DNA from: Bacilli bacterium
GTDB taxonomy: Bacteria > Bacillota_I > Bacilli_A > RF39 > UBA660
Assembly (NCBI GenBank): GCA_007116525.1
Contig: SKIH01000030.1
Coordinates: 1-13,825 of the forward strand
Direction: 5' to 3'
DNA length: 13,825 nt
The translations under genes and the position numbers were made by a program. Each line of letters starts with the position of its first letter. Positions within the stretch are counted from its first letter, which is position 1. Below, one piece after another: positions 12,331 to 13,825 of this stretch. Under the pieces are notes generated by a model that had not been told where the DNA came from, made no database searches, and saw nothing but the letters and a program-made list of their open reading frames with translations.

Positions 12331-13533
12331 ATGAAAAGATTTGTTTTTGTAATTGTTATTTTCGTGGCACTTTCATTTTTTTATGATAGCCCAGTTCATA
12401 TGAAAGATTTTGTTGGTCAAAATTATATTTTAGCAAAAGAGTTTCTATACGAAAACAACATAAAATATGAGGTTACATATGTTTATGACGAAAGTATCGA
12501 AGGTACAATAATTTCTCAAAGCGTTATAGAAGGTGAAAAACTAGATGCAAATGATGTCGTTATTATAGAGGTTTCTAATGGCGAGGATATGATAGAAAAA
12601 TATAAAAAAATCGGCGTCAATGAGTTAGGCCGAATTCCTGTAATGATGTATCACGGAATTTATGATATGAGTGATGATGAGACAGATTATTTAGGTGGAA
12701 ATGTTGATTCACATGGTTATCATAGAACAGTAGAATCTTTCAAAAAAGATCTCAATTTTTTTTATAGTAATGGCTACAGAATGATTAGGCTTGATGATTA
12801 TGTGAATTTTAACATCGACGTTGAGCTAGGTAAAAGTCCTATTATATTAACTTTTGACGATGGGCTTAAAAACAATGTTAATGTTCTAGGTTACGATGAT
12901 GATGGTGAGATTATAATTGATCCTAATAGTGCAGTTGGAGTTATGGAGTCTTTTAAAGAAAAATATCCTGACTTTAATGTTACGGCAACCTTTTTTATAA
13001 ATCAACCTATATTTAATCAAAGTAAATATAATGATGATATTATAAAGTGGCTTTTAAATAATGGGTATGACATTGGAAATCATACGTATTCCCATGCGAA
13101 TTTAGCTTCCATAAATGGTGATGAGGTCATTTATGAAATTGGTAGAATGTATAAACTTTTAGATGATATGACTAATGGTAAAAACGTTAATATAGTATCG
13201 CTACCGTTTGGAAGTCCAACATCAAGGGAGCATGAAAACTTTGAATATATTTTAAAGGGTGAATACAATGGATATGAATATACTACTTCTTCAACTTTAA
13301 GAGTAGGTTGGGAGAGTGATTTGTCTCCTTTTCATAAAAATTTTGATAATTCTTTTGTGAAAAGAATTAGAGCTTATGACAATGATGGACTTGATTTTGA
13401 TATAGAACATAACTTTAAAATATTAGAAAAAAGTAAATATGTTTCATCTGGCCAAAACGATTTTATAGTAGTTCCAAACAATTTAAAAGGCAGTATTTCT
13501 AAAGATTTTGTCGATAAAGTTTTAACATATTAG
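12331..13533 (+). CDS. PASTA-NodB polysaccharide (peptidoglycan) deacetylase
   Basis: NodB-fold enzymes remove acetyl groups from N-acetylated glycans, in Gram-positives often peptidoglycan, which protects against lysozyme. The 400-aa protein starts with a membrane anchor (about 3-18), then one PASTA-like domain (about 24-83: KDFVGQNYILAKEFL...GTIISQSVIEGEKL...VVIIEVSNG), which may bind muropeptide or wall. The catalytic domain follows: IPVMMYHGI (H108), LTFDDG with D176 and D177, TATFFIN, and NHTYSH with zinc ligands H251 and H255. Motif 3, usually R-x-P-Y/F, is SLPFGSP (291-296) and lacks the arginine, so activity is likely but the substrate is uncertain. I could not place the motif 5 histidine with confidence. 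It is divergent from carboxypeptidase 2, and a new promoter-like sequence begins right after its stop. Confidence 0.85.
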   Translation: MKRFVFVIVIFVALSFFYDSPVHMKDFVGQNYILAKEFLYENNIKYEVTYVYDESIEGTIISQSVIEGEKLDANDVVIIEVSNGEDMIEKYKKIGVNELGRIPVMMYHGIYDMSDDETDYLGGNVDSHGYHRTVESFKKDLNFFYSNGYRMIRLDDYVNFNIDVELGKSPIILTFDDGLKNNVNVLGYDDDGEIIIDPNSAVGVMESFKEKYPDFNVTATFFINQPIFNQSKYNDDIIKWLLNNGYDIGNHTYSHANLASINGDEVIYEIGRMYKLLDDMTNGKNVNIVSLPFGSPTSREHENFEYILKGEYNGYEYTTSSTLRVGWESDLSPFHKNFDNSFVKRIRAYDNDGLDFDIEHNFKILEKSKYVSSGQNDFIVVPNNLKGSISKDFVDKVLTY

Positions 13534-13537
13534 TTAG

Positions 13538-13566
13538 TTGTTTTTTAAAAGCACATAGTATATAAT
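13538..13566 (+). promoter_or_regulatory. Promoter of the terminal prepilin-like gene
   Basis: TTGTTT (13538-13543) and a perfect TATAAT (13561-13566) are 17 bases apart, 26 bases before the ATG at 13593. AGGTGAT (13582-13588) is the Shine-Dalgarno. No terminator hairpin lies between the deacetylase stop (13533) and this promoter, so some readthrough from the deacetylase gene is expected. Confidence 0.62.
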
Positions 13567-13592
13567 TAATTTAAGTAAAATAGGTGATGAGT

Positions 13593-13825
13593 ATGAATTT
13601 AAATAACAAAGGTTTTGCAATTTCTGGGGTTCTTTACCCTCTTTTCATCTTGTTTTTGATTTTAATTTTAGGTGTAATAGGCACTTTAAGTGCTGCTAAG
13701 GCGGTTCTTGATGCTAACAAATATGAAGTTATCAATAAATTAAACGTCGGGAGAATTGAAACTGTCGATATTTTAGTTGTTGCTGGCGGAGGTTCTGGTG
13801 CAACTACAATGTCCGCACATAAAGG
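13593..13825 (+). CDS. Prepilin-like surface protein with glycine-rich domain, 3' end beyond the window
   Basis: Seventy-seven codons are present before the window ends and the frame stays open. The protein begins MNLNNKGFAISG, followed by a strong membrane helix (VLYPLFILFLILILGVIGTL, residues 13-32). A basic leader, G|F junction and immediate hydrophobic helix resemble a type IV prepilin cleavage site (cut between G7 and F8), but the usual glutamate at mature position 5 is absent (mature FAISG). After a linker, VDILVVAGGGSGAT resembles the start of the glycine-rich domains found in surface and tail-fibre-like proteins (typically VLVVAGGGGGG). A secreted or surface-anchored protein is inferred, and pilus assembly is not shown. 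The start is supported by AGGTGAT four bases upstream. Confidence 0.75.
   Translation, partial: MNLNNKGFAISGVLYPLFILFLILILGVIGTLSAAKAVLDANKYEVINKLNVGRIETVDILVVAGGGSGATTMSAHK

Overview
The window is AT-rich, densely packed bacterial DNA with short intergenic gaps and no sign of a phage, transposon or CRISPR array. TGA works as a stop codon (it ends ftsY, ylxM and the 206-aa membrane protein gene), so the standard bacterial code applies and this is not a Mycoplasma. The tmRNA tag ends in ...NQLAFA, the lineage makes a cell wall (RodA, two M15 carboxypeptidases, a NodB-type deacetylase), and it carries RNase J and a ftsY-ylxM-ffh block. Together these suggest a walled member of the Bacilli close to the Mollicutes (for example uncultured RF39-like or Erysipelotrichia-like gut bacteria). 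That placement is inference.

Layout. (1) 27-448, minus strand: tmRNA gene ssrA with a clear promoter and terminator. (2) 437-1564, minus: a SEDS-family RodA-like glycosyltransferase whose last codons overlap the ssrA promoter. (3) 1661-1975, plus: a small membrane-anchored PTS EIIB-like protein without the phospho-accepting cysteine. (4) 1988-3655, minus: ribonuclease J. (5) 3775-9265, plus: the SRP locus, in the order ftsY, a 79-aa membrane protein, ylxM, a HerA/DUF87-type ATPase, L-lactate dehydrogenase, ffh. Several of these genes overlap by a few bases, which implies translational coupling. (6) 9290-12254, minus: two paralogous VanY-like D,D-carboxypeptidases on either side of two unrecognised membrane proteins. 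(7) 12331-13533, plus: a PASTA plus NodB polysaccharide deacetylase. (8) 13593-end, plus: the start of a surface protein with a prepilin-like N-terminus and the beginning of a glycine-rich domain.

How the parts work together. FtsY and Ffh are the protein core of co-translational membrane targeting; the SRP RNA is not in this window. YlxM is the usual small HTH partner of that operon. RodA builds glycan strands, the VanY pair trims stem peptides and the NodB protein may deacetylate glycan, so the ends of the window form a cell-envelope neighbourhood. tmRNA and RNase J serve ribosome rescue and RNA decay. The most notable non-gene pattern is a recurring start module in which a -10-like hexamer lies 15-16 bases before the ATG, with AGGTGAT-type Shine-Dalgarno sequence between them. 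If these hexamers are real, the mRNAs would begin almost at the Shine-Dalgarno itself. The most interesting gene-level points are the interrupted ylxM-ffh operon, the Cys-less EIIB, the carboxypeptidase/membrane-protein cluster and the terminal prepilin-like gene.
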